From assembly GCF_000425705.1 (NCBI RefSeq), contig NZ_AUDY01000011.1, positions 1 to 64,000 on the forward strand: a stretch of 64,000 nucleotides of DNA, given 5' to 3'. The notes beneath the pieces are model-generated. The model was not told where the DNA came from. It saw nothing but the letters and a program-made list of their open reading frames with translations, and did not search any database. The position numbers were made by a program, and so were the translations under genes. This DNA is from Halobacillus kuroshimensis DSM 18393 (GTDB lineage: Bacteria; Bacillota; Bacilli; Bacillales; Halobacillaceae). This document shows, one piece after another, positions 38,438 through 46,389 of the stretch; positions within the stretch are counted from its first letter, which is position 1; each line of letters opens with the position of its first letter.

Positions 38438-39628
38438 TTGAGCGGAGCTATGTCTTGGCCATTTCTTAGGTTATATTTACTTGTGCTTCTATATTTCAGC
38501 GCAAATGCAATACTTAATGTGATCATTCCTTTGCAGGGAAGTGCCCTGGGAGCTACGAATACAACAATTGGTCTGATCATGGGTGCATACCTATTCACAA
38601 CTATGTTTTTCAGACCGTGGGCAGGTCAAATCATAAAAAAATACGGTCCGATAAAGATATTACGTATTATTCTTATTCTGAATGGCTGTGCGTTAATTTT
38701 ATATACAATTACAGGCCTGGGAGGATATTTGGTAGCGAGGATGCTGCAAGGTGTATCAACGGCGTTCTTTTCAATGGCTTTGCAGATAGGGATTATTGAT
38801 GCATTGCCTGAAAAAGATCGGTCTCAGGGTATTTCATTATATTCTTTGTTCTCATACATACCAGGAATCATCGGCCCCCTATTGGCATTGGGTATTTGGC
38901 AGGGGGGGATGGAGTACTTTTCATTTGTAATGATTACAATCGCGGTTTCTGCTGTGATTTTTGGCTACAGTGCCAAAATTGATGAAAAAGATAAAGAAGC
39001 TCCTTCTTCGTCCGATGAAAAAGAACCCAGCAGCAGTACCTTCGCTTCGTTTAGTGAACTATTCAAAAATCCTCACTTGTTCAAATCCAGTGTGATCATG
39101 TTAGTGGGTTCCGTTGTGTTTGGAGCAGTGACTGTATTTATTCCGCTTTATGCTGAACAAATAGAAAATGGTAATGCCGGAGTTTATCTGATGCTGATGG
39201 CAATTACTGTTGTTGTTTGCAGGTTTACTTTAAGAAAAAGTATTCCTTCAGATGGAAAATGGCATTCGCGTTTTATGATGGGGACCATGTTTGTGCTGGC
39301 GTTAGGCGCCCAGTTTGTAAGTTTCTCTATAACTGGAGGCGCAGCTTTCTTCTATATGGGTGCTATTCTGCTGGGAATTGCCCAGGCGCTGATCTATCCT
39401 ACATTGACAACCTATCTAAGTTTTGTTCTTCCCAAGTTCAATCGAAATGTTCTTCTTGGATTGTTTATTGCTATGGCGGATCTGGGCGTCTCATTCGGAG
39501 GTGTTGCCATGGGGCCGCTTGCAGATTTGTTCTCTTACTCAATCATGTATCAAATTTGCGCAGTCATGGGTGCTTTCATGATTGTTTTTTCTCACGATCG
39601 CCGCAAGGTATTAGTTGTACAGACTTGA
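38438..39628 (+). CDS. cntE: MFS metallophore exporter, CntE-like
   Basis: A 396-residue MFS protein with 12 predicted helices and a charged central loop (DEKDKEAPSSSDEKEPSSS, about residues 185-203). In Staphylococcus aureus the last cnt gene encodes an MFS exporter of staphylopine; the same position here supports the call. The TTG start at 38438 follows CTGGAGGG; ATG 38450 is an alternative. It completes the order K-L-M-A-B-C-D-F-E. Confidence 0.85.
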   Translation: MSGAMSWPFLRLYLLVLLYFSANAILNVIIPLQGSALGATNTTIGLIMGAYLFTTMFFRPWAGQIIKKYGPIKILRIILILNGCALILYTITGLGGYLVARMLQGVSTAFFSMALQIGIIDALPEKDRSQGISLYSLFSYIPGIIGPLLALGIWQGGMEYFSFVMITIAVSAVIFGYSAKIDEKDKEAPSSSDEKEPSSSTFASFSELFKNPHLFKSSVIMLVGSVVFGAVTVFIPLYAEQIENGNAGVYLMLMAITVVVCRFTLRKSIPSDGKWHSRFMMGTMFVLALGAQFVSFSITGGAAFFYMGAILLGIAQALIYPTLTTYLSFVLPKFNRNVLLGLFIAMADLGVSFGGVAMGPLADLFSYSIMYQICAVMGAFMIVFSHDRRKVLVVQT

Positions 39629-39775
39629 CTCATCGGAAGCTGTATTATGATGCTGATAATCGAATCGTAGTTCATCCTCCATGTCTTTTTTTAAAAGTTG
39701 ATTCCTGGATGGAAAAAGAGGGGGAATTATGATGATTTTACTCAGGTGCATTTTTGTTATCTTTTAAGGTTTTGA

Positions 39776-39810
39776 TTATACACACCAGATAAAGAAGCTG
39801 GTGTGTATAA
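39776..39810. terminator. hairpin between cntE and His-rich gene
   Basis: TTATACACACCAG / CTGGTGTGTATAA with a nine-base loop. The stem is strong but neither side has a T-run, so it may terminate weakly in both directions or stabilise RNA ends. The rest of 39629-39817 holds no gene I can support. Confidence 0.55.
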
Positions 39811-39817
39811 GGAGAAC

Positions 39818-40159
39818 CTATTTAAGGGTAACTAATTCTACAGGTCCGTGGTCATCACAGTGATCGCCATGGACATGGTGTAGACGTCCATTCACCAAGT
39901 AGTCCATATGGTCACCATGTGGGACTAATTCATGACCGCAGTCACGATCATGATTACATCCACAACTCAAAGGAGCACACTGATCAGGATTGGTTTCTGT
40001 AACTGGAACCGTACATTCATCCCAGTGACCATTATGCTCATGATGAAGATGGCCGTTATGCACATAATCAATGTGATCATCATGTTTTATTTTTGTATGA
40101 CCACATGAAAGGCTGTGCTTGTGAGAGTGCTGCTCATGAATTTCGTGTCCGTTCTCCAT
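39818..40159 (-). CDS. histidine-rich metal-binding protein
   Basis: A 113-residue protein with about 25 histidines and 6 cysteines, built from two diverged repeats: CGH-TKIKHDDHIDYVHNGHLHH and CGHELVPHGDHMDYLVNGRLHH. No signal peptide or membrane helix. It looks like a zinc-binding or buffering protein; placement between cntE and zinc genes agrees. The ATG follows AAAGGAGG. No Zur box upstream; a GACCTTA-N6-TAAGGTC palindrome lies 27-46 bases before the start. Function inferred only from composition. Confidence 0.75.
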   Translation of the reverse strand: MENGHEIHEQHSHKHSLSCGHTKIKHDDHIDYVHNGHLHHEHNGHWDECTVPVTETNPDQCAPLSCGCNHDRDCGHELVPHGDHMDYLVNGRLHHVHGDHCDDHGPVELVTLK

Positions 40160-40185
40160 AAATAAACCTCCTTTGTATTGGTTTT

Positions 40186-40205
40186 GACCTTACTTTTATA
40201 AGGTC
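40186..40205. promoter_or_regulatory. palindromic operator candidate before the His-rich gene
   Basis: GACCTTA-CTTTTA-TAAGGTC, a perfect 7-bp inverted repeat of the general MerR-family form (ACCTT...AAGGT). The gap before it (40206-40271) contains no gene. Binding protein unknown. Confidence 0.45.
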
Positions 40206-40271
40206 TCCAGAATGAACAGGTAATAACCATAAAATGATGCCATGGCTTGCATACTCTAAATGAATTTTTAC

Positions 40272-40303
40272 AAAAAAACCTCTCAATTTTATTGAGAGGT
40301 TTT
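40272..40303. terminator. rho-independent terminator
   Basis: AAAACCTCTCAA / TTGAGAGGTTTT around TTTTA. A-run and T-run make it usable on either strand. A 13-base repeat of its right arm occurs at 40753-40765, on the far side of the repeat element. Confidence 0.75.
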
Positions 40304-40765
40304 CAGGCTGTAGAAAAATCCGTGTTATCCAGTTAGAGTTGTCCGCATGTCGTGTTGAGGGGGGACACATTCCGCTTTTCGGTGGATGCTTGCCGCGGGC
40401 ACGGCCTCAGCTAACTTGGTCAAAAAAACATTTGACCAAGTGGATCTTTCGGCTCGCGCTGTTCCCGCAGGCGTCACCACCGAACGCTCCTCGTGCCAAT
40501 GCCTGTGGGAAGACAGCTTTACCCTATGATAAAAGAGAACGTTGAGCATAGCTCCTTCGTCGTTTCAAAAGAACGGCATGGGCTGCGTTATTGCGACTTG
40601 CCCTGAAAAAAAGTGAAGGAGCAGGCGCTGACGACGGCTGCCTGCCAGAATATGAAAAAGATTGTCCTCCATCCAACAAAGGTGAGCTGGGTAAAGGAGA
40701 GTCTTTGTCGATTTTAAAGAACTCCCAAGGGGCTTTCGCTCCTGGCGGTAAGATTGAGAGGTTTT
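40304..40765. repeat. interspersed palindromic repeat element
   Basis: About 450 non-coding bases. The core at about 40378-40488 is an imperfect palindrome: TTCGGTGG...GCGGG...AC and its mirror GTTCCCGC...CACCGAA, closing on ACTTGGTCAAA / TTTGACCAAGT (40414-40424, 40431-40441). Its left arm recurs at 10173-10210. The 13-base sequence ATTGAGAGGTTTT lies at both edges (40291-40303 and 40753-40765), as if duplicated on insertion. Open frames here look like chance frames. Confidence 0.65.
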
Positions 40766-40859
40766 GTTTTCATGAGTATTGTATTTGATACTTTCTATTC
40801 TTTCATGATTCTTTTTCAACATCACCTGCCTTGATGTCTGACCATTCTCTTGACATTAT

Positions 40860-41633
40860 TTATTTGGCCTTCCACTTATACGTACCATGATCTTGTTCAA
40901 TATACCCCAGACCTGGAAATGGATAATGACATACAAAAAGCATGAGGCCCTGCTGTTCCGCATACTCTATGATGTCTTTTCTCGTTTCACGACCTTGTTC
41001 TGGTGATATCTCCAACCCAATATGAGAGGAAGGGTGGTTGAGTGTACGTGGGTCGCTTAATATATCGGAAACGACGAGCAGCTTTTCATCTTCTGAATGG
41101 ATCATGACAGCCAGATGCCCGTTCGTGTGCCCCGGGGTAAGGAAAAGTTTAATTCCCGGCAGGATTTCGATGTCTTCCTGGATAATGTTGATAGAACTCC
41201 CTAAGTTAGACAGAATTTCATGCTCTTTTGAAGATGGTCTGGACGCCCACATTTCCCATTCTGCTGCATGAAGATAATAATCTGCATTAGGAAAGGAAGG
41301 CTTCCCCTCAGATACAGCTCCGCCAATATGGTCTAAATGCCCGTGGGTCAGAATGACATGATCAATGTCATCCCTGGTGATCCCGTGATTATCCAGCGCC
41401 TGAATGAGCTGACCTGCATCTTCGCATTCTGCACCAAATCCTGCATCTATTAAAATATGTTCATTATCTACTTCAAGATGAATAAAATTAAGGGGAGCAT
41501 GAAACTCTTCAGGAAACTGCTGAGTGATAGGATCAGGTGTATTGGCTAGAAAAAACTCTCTAGTCACAGGCATACCGCCGTCGGATATCACCAAAGCATG
41601 ATAGTTACCTATAGTAAAAGGATATGTATTCAT
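40860..41633 (-). CDS. metallo-beta-lactamase-fold hydrolase under a Zur box
   Basis: A 257-residue MBL-fold enzyme with the dinuclear metal motif HGHLDHIGG (about residues 96-104), DAGFG before it, a later HTNGH (TPGHTNGHLAV) and C-terminal His in VCHYPFPGLG. Lactonases such as AiiA have this layout, but the substrate is unknown. The ATG follows AAAGGAGG. The Zur box 41732-41752 is 99 bases upstream, so the enzyme is probably made under zinc shortage, which is odd for a zinc enzyme. Confidence 0.82.
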   Translation of the reverse strand: MNTYPFTIGNYHALVISDGGMPVTREFFLANTPDPITQQFPEEFHAPLNFIHLEVDNEHILIDAGFGAECEDAGQLIQALDNHGITRDDIDHVILTHGHLDHIGGAVSEGKPSFPNADYYLHAAEWEMWASRPSSKEHEILSNLGSSINIIQEDIEILPGIKLFLTPGHTNGHLAVMIHSEDEKLLVVSDILSDPRTLNHPSSHIGLEISPEQGRETRKDIIEYAEQQGLMLFVCHYPFPGLGYIEQDHGTYKWKAK

Positions 41634-41731
41634 TATTAACCTCCTTTGTATTAGTTGATCCGTTATACCAATCCCGTACTTATTCTTGATGCGTTTCGTA
41701 AGGTTAAATCATGGACTGTATTCTTGTCATT

Positions 41732-41752
41732 AAAACGTAATCATTACGAATT
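41732..41752. promoter_or_regulatory. Zur box upstream of the MBL hydrolase
   Basis: Core ACGTAATCATTACGA; 18 of 20 scored positions match the Zur consensus. It lies 99 bases before the minus-strand hydrolase gene and about 395 before the COG0523 gene on the other strand. Confidence 0.82.
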
Positions 41753-41853
41753 TTAAACCAATAAAATGAGCCAGTCAATAAATAGAGAAGGGTTGTCGTA
41801 GAGTCAGTTGACAGATATGAGTCCCGGAAGGTAGAACACTTAATAAAATATAA

Positions 41854-41992
41854 GAAGGGCGAACCCTAATGCTGTGGTTCGCTCTTTTCGTTAAACAGAG
41901 GTCAGTATGGTTCCTAAATGGCTTACGTTTTTCACTCCATCCAATATAACTGTCCGCGAACGCTCAGTATGATTATTCTTCTTGTACCCACA
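41854..41992 (-). pseudogene. possible gene remnant with terminator
   Basis: On the minus strand a 33-codon open frame ends KNVSHLGTILTSV at 41891 and is followed at 41854-41888 by a GAGCGAACC / GGTTCGCCC hairpin with T-rich tail. There is no start codon with a ribosome site and I do not recognise the peptide, so this may be the 3' end of a lost gene. The remainder of 41634-42101 shows only the Zur box. Confidence 0.3.
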
Positions 41993-42101
41993 CCACTATA
42001 ACTGATGTACAGTACTTCAAACGACCAGTCCATTCCGGTCATTTTCATGAAATTCCTTTATCATCAAGCATACTTTGTCTCTTTAAATAATAGAGTGGAA
42101 T

Positions 42102-42122
42102 AAATAGTACTGATTACTATTT
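42102..42122. promoter_or_regulatory. Zur box of the first COG0523 operon
   Basis: AAATAGTACT-G-ATTACTATTT; 17 of 20 scored positions match. It sits 25 bases before the COG0523 start, overlapping the probable promoter. Confidence 0.75.
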
Positions 42123-42146
42123 ATTTGCAAAAGGAGGGTGTTGCCG

Positions 42147-43112
42147 ATGGCTGTACCGACGTACACCATTAGTGGGTTTTTGGGAAGTGGAAAAACGACG
42201 GTTTTACTGAAAATGATAGAGGAATGTGAAAAGAATCATAGACGGGTAGGTGTGATTTTAAATGAGCTGGGAGACGTAAATATAGAGAAACCACTATTTA
42301 AAGAACAAAACGTGAAAGAACTATTAAATGGCTGCATATGCTGTACGATAAAAGAGGATTTAAAATCGACGTTAGATGAATTTATCAAGGAGATGCATTC
42401 GAATAAACTGGATCTGCTATTCATTGAAGGGACAGGCGTTTCCAACCCTTTGGAAGTGAAGAGAGTATTAGAGGATCCTATATACGCTGCTCACTTCGAT
42501 TTAATTTCTATGATCAGCCTGATTGACTCTAGTACCTTTCTGGAGTATCAAAGTATTTTCTCAAGCACTGCCGACATGAGAAAACTGTTAGAAGAACAGA
42601 TTACCAGTGCCAATATCATTTTGTTAAATAAACAGGATCTTGCTAAAGAGAAGGTGTTAAATAAATCCATCAAGAAAATTAAAGGTCTTGTTGGAGAATC
42701 CGTTCCCATCTTTCAAACGTCCCATGGAAATGTCCCATTGTCAGAGTTATTCAAGAGACGGAACGGTCATCTTCCTACTTCTATACATTCAGATATTAGA
42801 GAAGAGACTAACCATTCCCATCATCACCACCATTCCGGTCTGCACGCCGTGAAGATTGATCCGGGGCCAACCGTTATGAAACATAATTTGGAAGATTGGT
42901 TGAGCCACTTACCTAAAGCTGTATTAAGAGGAAAAGGAGTGGTTAATCTTGAAGGCAGTGAGGGGCTTTATTCCTTTCAACTTGCCTCCAATACTCTTAT
43001 CTTTGAAGAAATTCCAGATCCCGCCGGTATGCGCCCTGCTATTATCTTGATTGGTGATCAACTAAAGGAAACAGAACTGTTGAATAGCTTTAATCGGATA
43101 GTGAAGGCATGA
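42147..43112 (+). CDS. COG0523 (CobW/ZagA-type) GTPase metallochaperone 1
   Basis: A 321-residue G3E-family GTPase with Walker A GFLGSGKTT (10-18), the metal-binding CxCC (C63, C65, C66 in NGCICCT), GTP specificity motif NKQD near 170, and a His-rich stretch NHSHHHHHSGLH near 225, then a CobW C-terminal domain. Zur-controlled COG0523 proteins deliver zinc to key enzymes; ZagA of B. subtilis is the model. ATG 42147 follows AAAGGAGGG. It heads an operon with an ArsP-like permease and a DUF1980 protein. Confidence 0.88.
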   Translation: MAVPTYTISGFLGSGKTTVLLKMIEECEKNHRRVGVILNELGDVNIEKPLFKEQNVKELLNGCICCTIKEDLKSTLDEFIKEMHSNKLDLLFIEGTGVSNPLEVKRVLEDPIYAAHFDLISMISLIDSSTFLEYQSIFSSTADMRKLLEEQITSANIILLNKQDLAKEKVLNKSIKKIKGLVGESVPIFQTSHGNVPLSELFKRRNGHLPTSIHSDIREETNHSHHHHHSGLHAVKIDPGPTVMKHNLEDWLSHLPKAVLRGKGVVNLEGSEGLYSFQLASNTLIFEEIPDPAGMRPAIILIGDQLKETELLNSFNRIVKA

Positions 43113-43198
43113 AAATTGTAAATCAGCTTCATCGTCAAGGGTTGCTGTATGAATCCTTGACGATGGGTTGAAGAGGGAGTAGAGGGGAGGAGGGAACC

Positions 43199-44212
43199 AT
43201 GACTTTCAGGCTCTACAACACATTGCTGGATGTGACAGCCATCTTGGCTTTTGTCCTTGTTGCTTACTTTGTTACGTATAGTCAAAGGGTCGGGGAAAGC
43301 ACGTTGATGATTCTTCCTGATTCTTTCAAGCAGCTGAATACAATTTTTCTCAGCTTAATTATAGAGGCCATTCCGTTCGTGCTCATTGGTGTCCTCATTG
43401 CAGGGTGTATTCAAATATTTGTCACAGAGGAACATGTGAAGCGGTGGATTCCAGAAAACAAGTATCGTGCCATCTTGATGGGGTGTCTCGTAGGAGCTGT
43501 ATTTCCTGCCTGTGAATGTGGAATTGTCCCGATCGTCCGGCGATTAGTAGCCAAGGGCGTACCATTGCATGCAGGAATTGGATTTCTTCTAACAGGACCA
43601 TTAATTAACCCTATTGTTATTTTATCGACGTTTATGGCCTTTGGAAATGATATAAGAATGGCAGGTTTACGGATGGGCGTGGGATTTATTGCGGCGCTGC
43701 TAATCTCCCTCTTCATCAGTTCTTTTTTTAGATCAAACCAGCTCAAACATACAGTTTCCGGCTTGTATGGATCTGAGAACACTTCCACAGGAGACGTGTC
43801 CTTTATGGACAAGCTCAAAGGTATGTGTGTGCATTCCATCGATGAGTTTTTTGACATGGGCAAGTATTTAATTATAGGAGCCTTTGTTGCTGCTTTCGTT
43901 CAAACGTATGTCCAAGCACAGTCGCTCTTTTTGTTTGGAGAAGGAATGATGGGGGCGACAGGTGTCATGATGGGCTTGGCTTTCTTTTTATCCCTATGTT
44001 CAGAAGCAGACGCATTTATCGGAGCTTCCTTTAGCAGTTTATTTCCTCCCACCGCTGTTTTGGCCTTTTTAATTTACGGACCTATGATTGATTTGAAGAA
44101 TACGATCATGCTCCTGAGCGTATTTAAATCCAAATTTGTTTTCATCTTACTCCTGACCATTACTGTCGTTGTTTTTGTCTGTACGATTACTATATCTTTG
44201 GTGGGCAGGTGA
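43199..44212 (+). CDS. permease of the ArsP/DUF318 (YcgR-like) family
   Basis: A 337-residue membrane protein with about 8-9 helices and the family motif PACECGIVPIVRRL (Cys in CECG) and GFLLTGPLINPIV. Members move organic or metal compounds; substrate unknown. It is followed by a DUF1980 protein, the pairing seen in ycgR-ycgQ of B. subtilis. Downstream of the Zur-boxed COG0523 gene, so a zinc-linked transport role is inferred. The ATG follows GGAGGAGGGAACC. Its end is eight bases before the next start. Confidence 0.85.
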   Translation: MTFRLYNTLLDVTAILAFVLVAYFVTYSQRVGESTLMILPDSFKQLNTIFLSLIIEAIPFVLIGVLIAGCIQIFVTEEHVKRWIPENKYRAILMGCLVGAVFPACECGIVPIVRRLVAKGVPLHAGIGFLLTGPLINPIVILSTFMAFGNDIRMAGLRMGVGFIAALLISLFISSFFRSNQLKHTVSGLYGSENTSTGDVSFMDKLKGMCVHSIDEFFDMGKYLIIGAFVAAFVQTYVQAQSLFLFGEGMMGATGVMMGLAFFLSLCSEADAFIGASFSSLFPPTAVLAFLIYGPMIDLKNTIMLLSVFKSKFVFILLLTITVVVFVCTITISLVGR

Positions 44213-44219
44213 GCAGGTA

Positions 44220-45092
44220 GTGCGCTTTCATTATTATCAATTTTTGAAGCTGATCCTATTGGCCGCCTTTGCTTTTTTTCTAATACAACTGCATCACACC
44301 GGTGATGTTGAGAAGCTGATTAACCCTAAATATGTACGGATGAGTCAGGTGGCCGCAGGGGTTATCGTCCTTCTGTTTTTCGTTCAGCTTGGGAGAGTAT
44401 GGGAAGGGAGTTCCAGTGAACATGCCTTCTGTCCTCCCGGTTGTACGGAAGACCATGATCATAAGCAATCGTATATAAAGAGAGGTGTGAGTTATTTGGT
44501 TCTCCTTTTCCCTTTGTTTACAGGATTTGGACTGAACCTGACATCCTTGGACGCAGCGATTGCCAAGAATAAAGGTTCTCTTCTCCCCCAGGAAGAAAAC
44601 TCATATCAAGTGGATCCCTCATCCAATTCACAGACGCTTGATGAGAGCATGCCGATCCCGAATAACAACTATCTAACAGATGAAGAATATGAACAAAGAA
44701 TGGATCGTTTAAACCAAGATGACATTCAGATGAATGAGGATATTTACGCTTCTTATTATCAAGAAATACAAGACAACCCTCATAGGTATAAGGGGAGAAC
44801 GATTCAAATCAAAGGTTTTGTGTACAAGGAAGAAGGGTTGGAGTCTAATCAGCTGGTCGTGGCAAGATTTCTAATCACCCACTGTGTTGCCGATGCCAGG
44901 GTCATTGGATTGTTGAGTGAGTCTAACGAGGCAGGCAGCCTTAGTGAAAACACGTGGGTGGAAGTGAACGGGAGGATAGATGTACAAAACTACAATGGTG
45001 TAGACATCCCATTCATCGAAGTGAAGGAGATCAATCAGATTCCTGAGCCGGCGAACCCTTATATTTTTCCTATATTAACGAAGGTTCTTTAG
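44220..45092 (+). CDS. DUF1980 / TIGR03943-family membrane protein (YcgQ-like)
   Basis: A 290-residue protein: two N-terminal membrane helices, a cytosolic stretch with HAFCPPGCTEDHDHK (possible Cys/His metal site), a third helix, and a C-terminal OB-like domain (YKGRTIQIKGFVY ... HCVADARVIG). It is the usual partner of the ArsP-like permease upstream. I place the start at GTG 44220 after AGGTGAGC, eight bases after the permease stop; the frame runs open further upstream. Function unknown. Confidence 0.8.
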   Translation: MRFHYYQFLKLILLAAFAFFLIQLHHTGDVEKLINPKYVRMSQVAAGVIVLLFFVQLGRVWEGSSSEHAFCPPGCTEDHDHKQSYIKRGVSYLVLLFPLFTGFGLNLTSLDAAIAKNKGSLLPQEENSYQVDPSSNSQTLDESMPIPNNNYLTDEEYEQRMDRLNQDDIQMNEDIYASYYQEIQDNPHRYKGRTIQIKGFVYKEEGLESNQLVVARFLITHCVADARVIGLLSESNEAGSLSENTWVEVNGRIDVQNYNGVDIPFIEVKEINQIPEPANPYIFPILTKVL

Positions 45093-45331
45093 ACAAAACC
45101 ATCTGCCCCGGTCCATGCTCGTCCAAAAGTTCACAAGGAGGGGGCAGATAGGTGTTTCAATAACCTCATAAACGACGTGAGGAGGGTGACAAACGGACAG
45201 GATCTACTAATGTGTGACCAACAAAAAATAGAAGCCGATTAATTTTCATCAACACTGATTTTTTAAATGAGTGTACAAGAAAGGTGTTGCCAAAGAATTG
45301 AAATTATGATTTAATAACAGTATTCTTCATT
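45093..45331. other. gap with long-loop inverted repeat, no gene
   Basis: ATCTGCCCC (45101-45109) pairs with GGGGCAGAT (45141-45149) across a 31-base loop; there is no T-run, so it is a poor terminator. I see no supported gene in this stretch or between 45353 and 45477. Confidence 0.4.
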
Positions 45332-45352
45332 AAATCGTAACGATTACTATTA
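45332..45352. promoter_or_regulatory. Zur box before the unknown 125-residue gene
   Basis: AAATCGTAAC-G-ATTACTATTA; 17 of 20 scored positions match, 125 bases before the gene start. Confidence 0.75.
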
Positions 45353-45477
45353 ATTATACATAGTTAGACTTGCTGCAGGTTGTCTATGAGGAGAATAAAT
45401 GGAGTGTGTCACGAAATGAAAACGGCAATCGTAACCCAGCTTCTCTAAGTGGCCAGGGTTAATATAGAGGTGAAATC

Positions 45478-45855
45478 ATGAGTGAATATCTACAGAAAAT
45501 CCTAACGGAGAACATTCTCAGCACTCTGCCTGAACAACAGAAAGATCTATATCATTACGTGATAAAGATGGAAGATGATATTGCAGAGGAAGTTGATTCT
45601 GAAGAACAATTTATGAATCATCTCAGGAGTGTTTCGCCGCATAAGCGCGCAGCGAAACATTTCAATATGACTTTGTTTGAACTTCTGAACGTCATGAAGC
45701 AGGTAGAAGAAGAGATCAGCCGCCAGCTTATACCGATGATGGACGCGGTTAAGTGGAAAGATTGCACGGAATTTGTTCTTTCCAGGTCACAGTTGAAAGA
45801 AAATCAAAAGGTGTTTTTTGTATCCATTCCCAGTGTTGACCGTTTACAGAAATGA
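45478..45855 (+). CDS. hypothetical protein in Zur region
   Basis: A 125-residue acidic, soluble, helix-rich protein that I do not recognise. Visible features: MEDDIAEEVDSEEQF, then SPHKRAAKHFNMTLFELLNVMKQVEEEI, which has the look of a small helix-turn-helix (RAAKHFNMTLFELL), and a C-terminal strand VFFVSIPSV. The ATG follows TAGAGGTGAAATC. With Zur boxes on both sides it is probably a single-gene zinc-starvation unit. A regulatory role is only a guess from the HTH-like segment. Confidence 0.65.
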   Translation: MSEYLQKILTENILSTLPEQQKDLYHYVIKMEDDIAEEVDSEEQFMNHLRSVSPHKRAAKHFNMTLFELLNVMKQVEEEISRQLIPMMDAVKWKDCTEFVLSRSQLKENQKVFFVSIPSVDRLQK

Positions 45856-45874
45856 AATTTTTTTGTCTTAAATT

Positions 45875-45895
45875 AAATCGTAATGATTACATTTA
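45875..45895. promoter_or_regulatory. Zur box of the SufU-like operon
   Basis: AAATCGTAAT-G-ATTACATTTA; 17 of 20 scored positions match. An extra half site ATTACGA follows at 45925-45931. The next gene starts at 45949. Confidence 0.78.
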
Positions 45896-45948
45896 ACCTG
45901 AATCCGTATACCGTATAACGAACCATTACGAATCATAGGGGTGGAAGG

Positions 45949-46389
45949 ATGTTAGACGATTTATACCGTCAGGTCGTCATGGACCATGCGAAGTATAAAC
46001 GGAATTATGGAACGATGGAAGACGACACGGGTGTTGATAAAGTTCATTATAAAAACCCTACCTGCGGGGATGTGATGGTTTTACATGTGAGGGCAGGAAA
46101 GGAAGGGATTGAAGAGCTAGCCTTTGAAGGTGAAGGCTGCAGTATTAGTATGGCTTCATGCTCCATGATGACGGAACTCTTGAAAAACAGCAGCATGGAA
46201 GATTGCCTGAATAAGAAACAGGCCTTTGAACGCTTGATCAGAGAAGGTGAAATGGAAGATGAAGTTGATCTAGGAGATGCAGCTTCTCTTGAGGGCGTGC
46301 ACAAATTACGCGCAAGACATAATTGTGCACTTATGCCTTGGAAGGCATTTGAAAAATGGGCGGAGGAACAACGGTATGATGGAAATTGA
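45949..46389 (+). CDS. SufU-like (NifU_N family) sulfur-transfer protein, paralogue
   Basis: A 146-residue protein with all zinc ligands of SufU: C39 and D41 in NPTCGD, C64 in GEGCSIS, and C126 in RHNCALMPW. SufU accepts sulfur from SufS for Fe-S cluster assembly. It has one extra cysteine (C71, SMASC where B. subtilis SufU has SMASA) and its position outside a suf operon, behind a Zur box, marks it as a second, zinc-regulated copy. It overlaps the start of the following COG0523 gene, suggesting a joint role. Confidence 0.85.
   Translation: MLDDLYRQVVMDHAKYKRNYGTMEDDTGVDKVHYKNPTCGDVMVLHVRAGKEGIEELAFEGEGCSISMASCSMMTELLKNSSMEDCLNKKQAFERLIREGEMEDEVDLGDAASLEGVHKLRARHNCALMPWKAFEKWAEEQRYDGN

Noticed and set aside
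39217-39732. 171-codon frame overlapping cntE
   Set aside because: It lies in another frame of the cntE exporter, is rich in Cys and Arg as shadow frames are, and has no ribosome site of its own.
40565-40825. Minus-strand open frame of 86 codons in the repeat element
   Set aside because: It runs across the interspersed repeat, has no ribosome site and looks like a chance frame of repeat sequence.
45101-45149. Long-loop inverted repeat as operon terminator
   Set aside because: The stem is only nine pairs with a 31-base loop and there is no T-run, so I do not call it a terminator.
45373-45447. Short peptides before the 125-residue gene
   Set aside because: Frames of 6-20 codons with ATG near GAGGAG exist, but none has both a well-spaced ribosome site and recognisable sequence.
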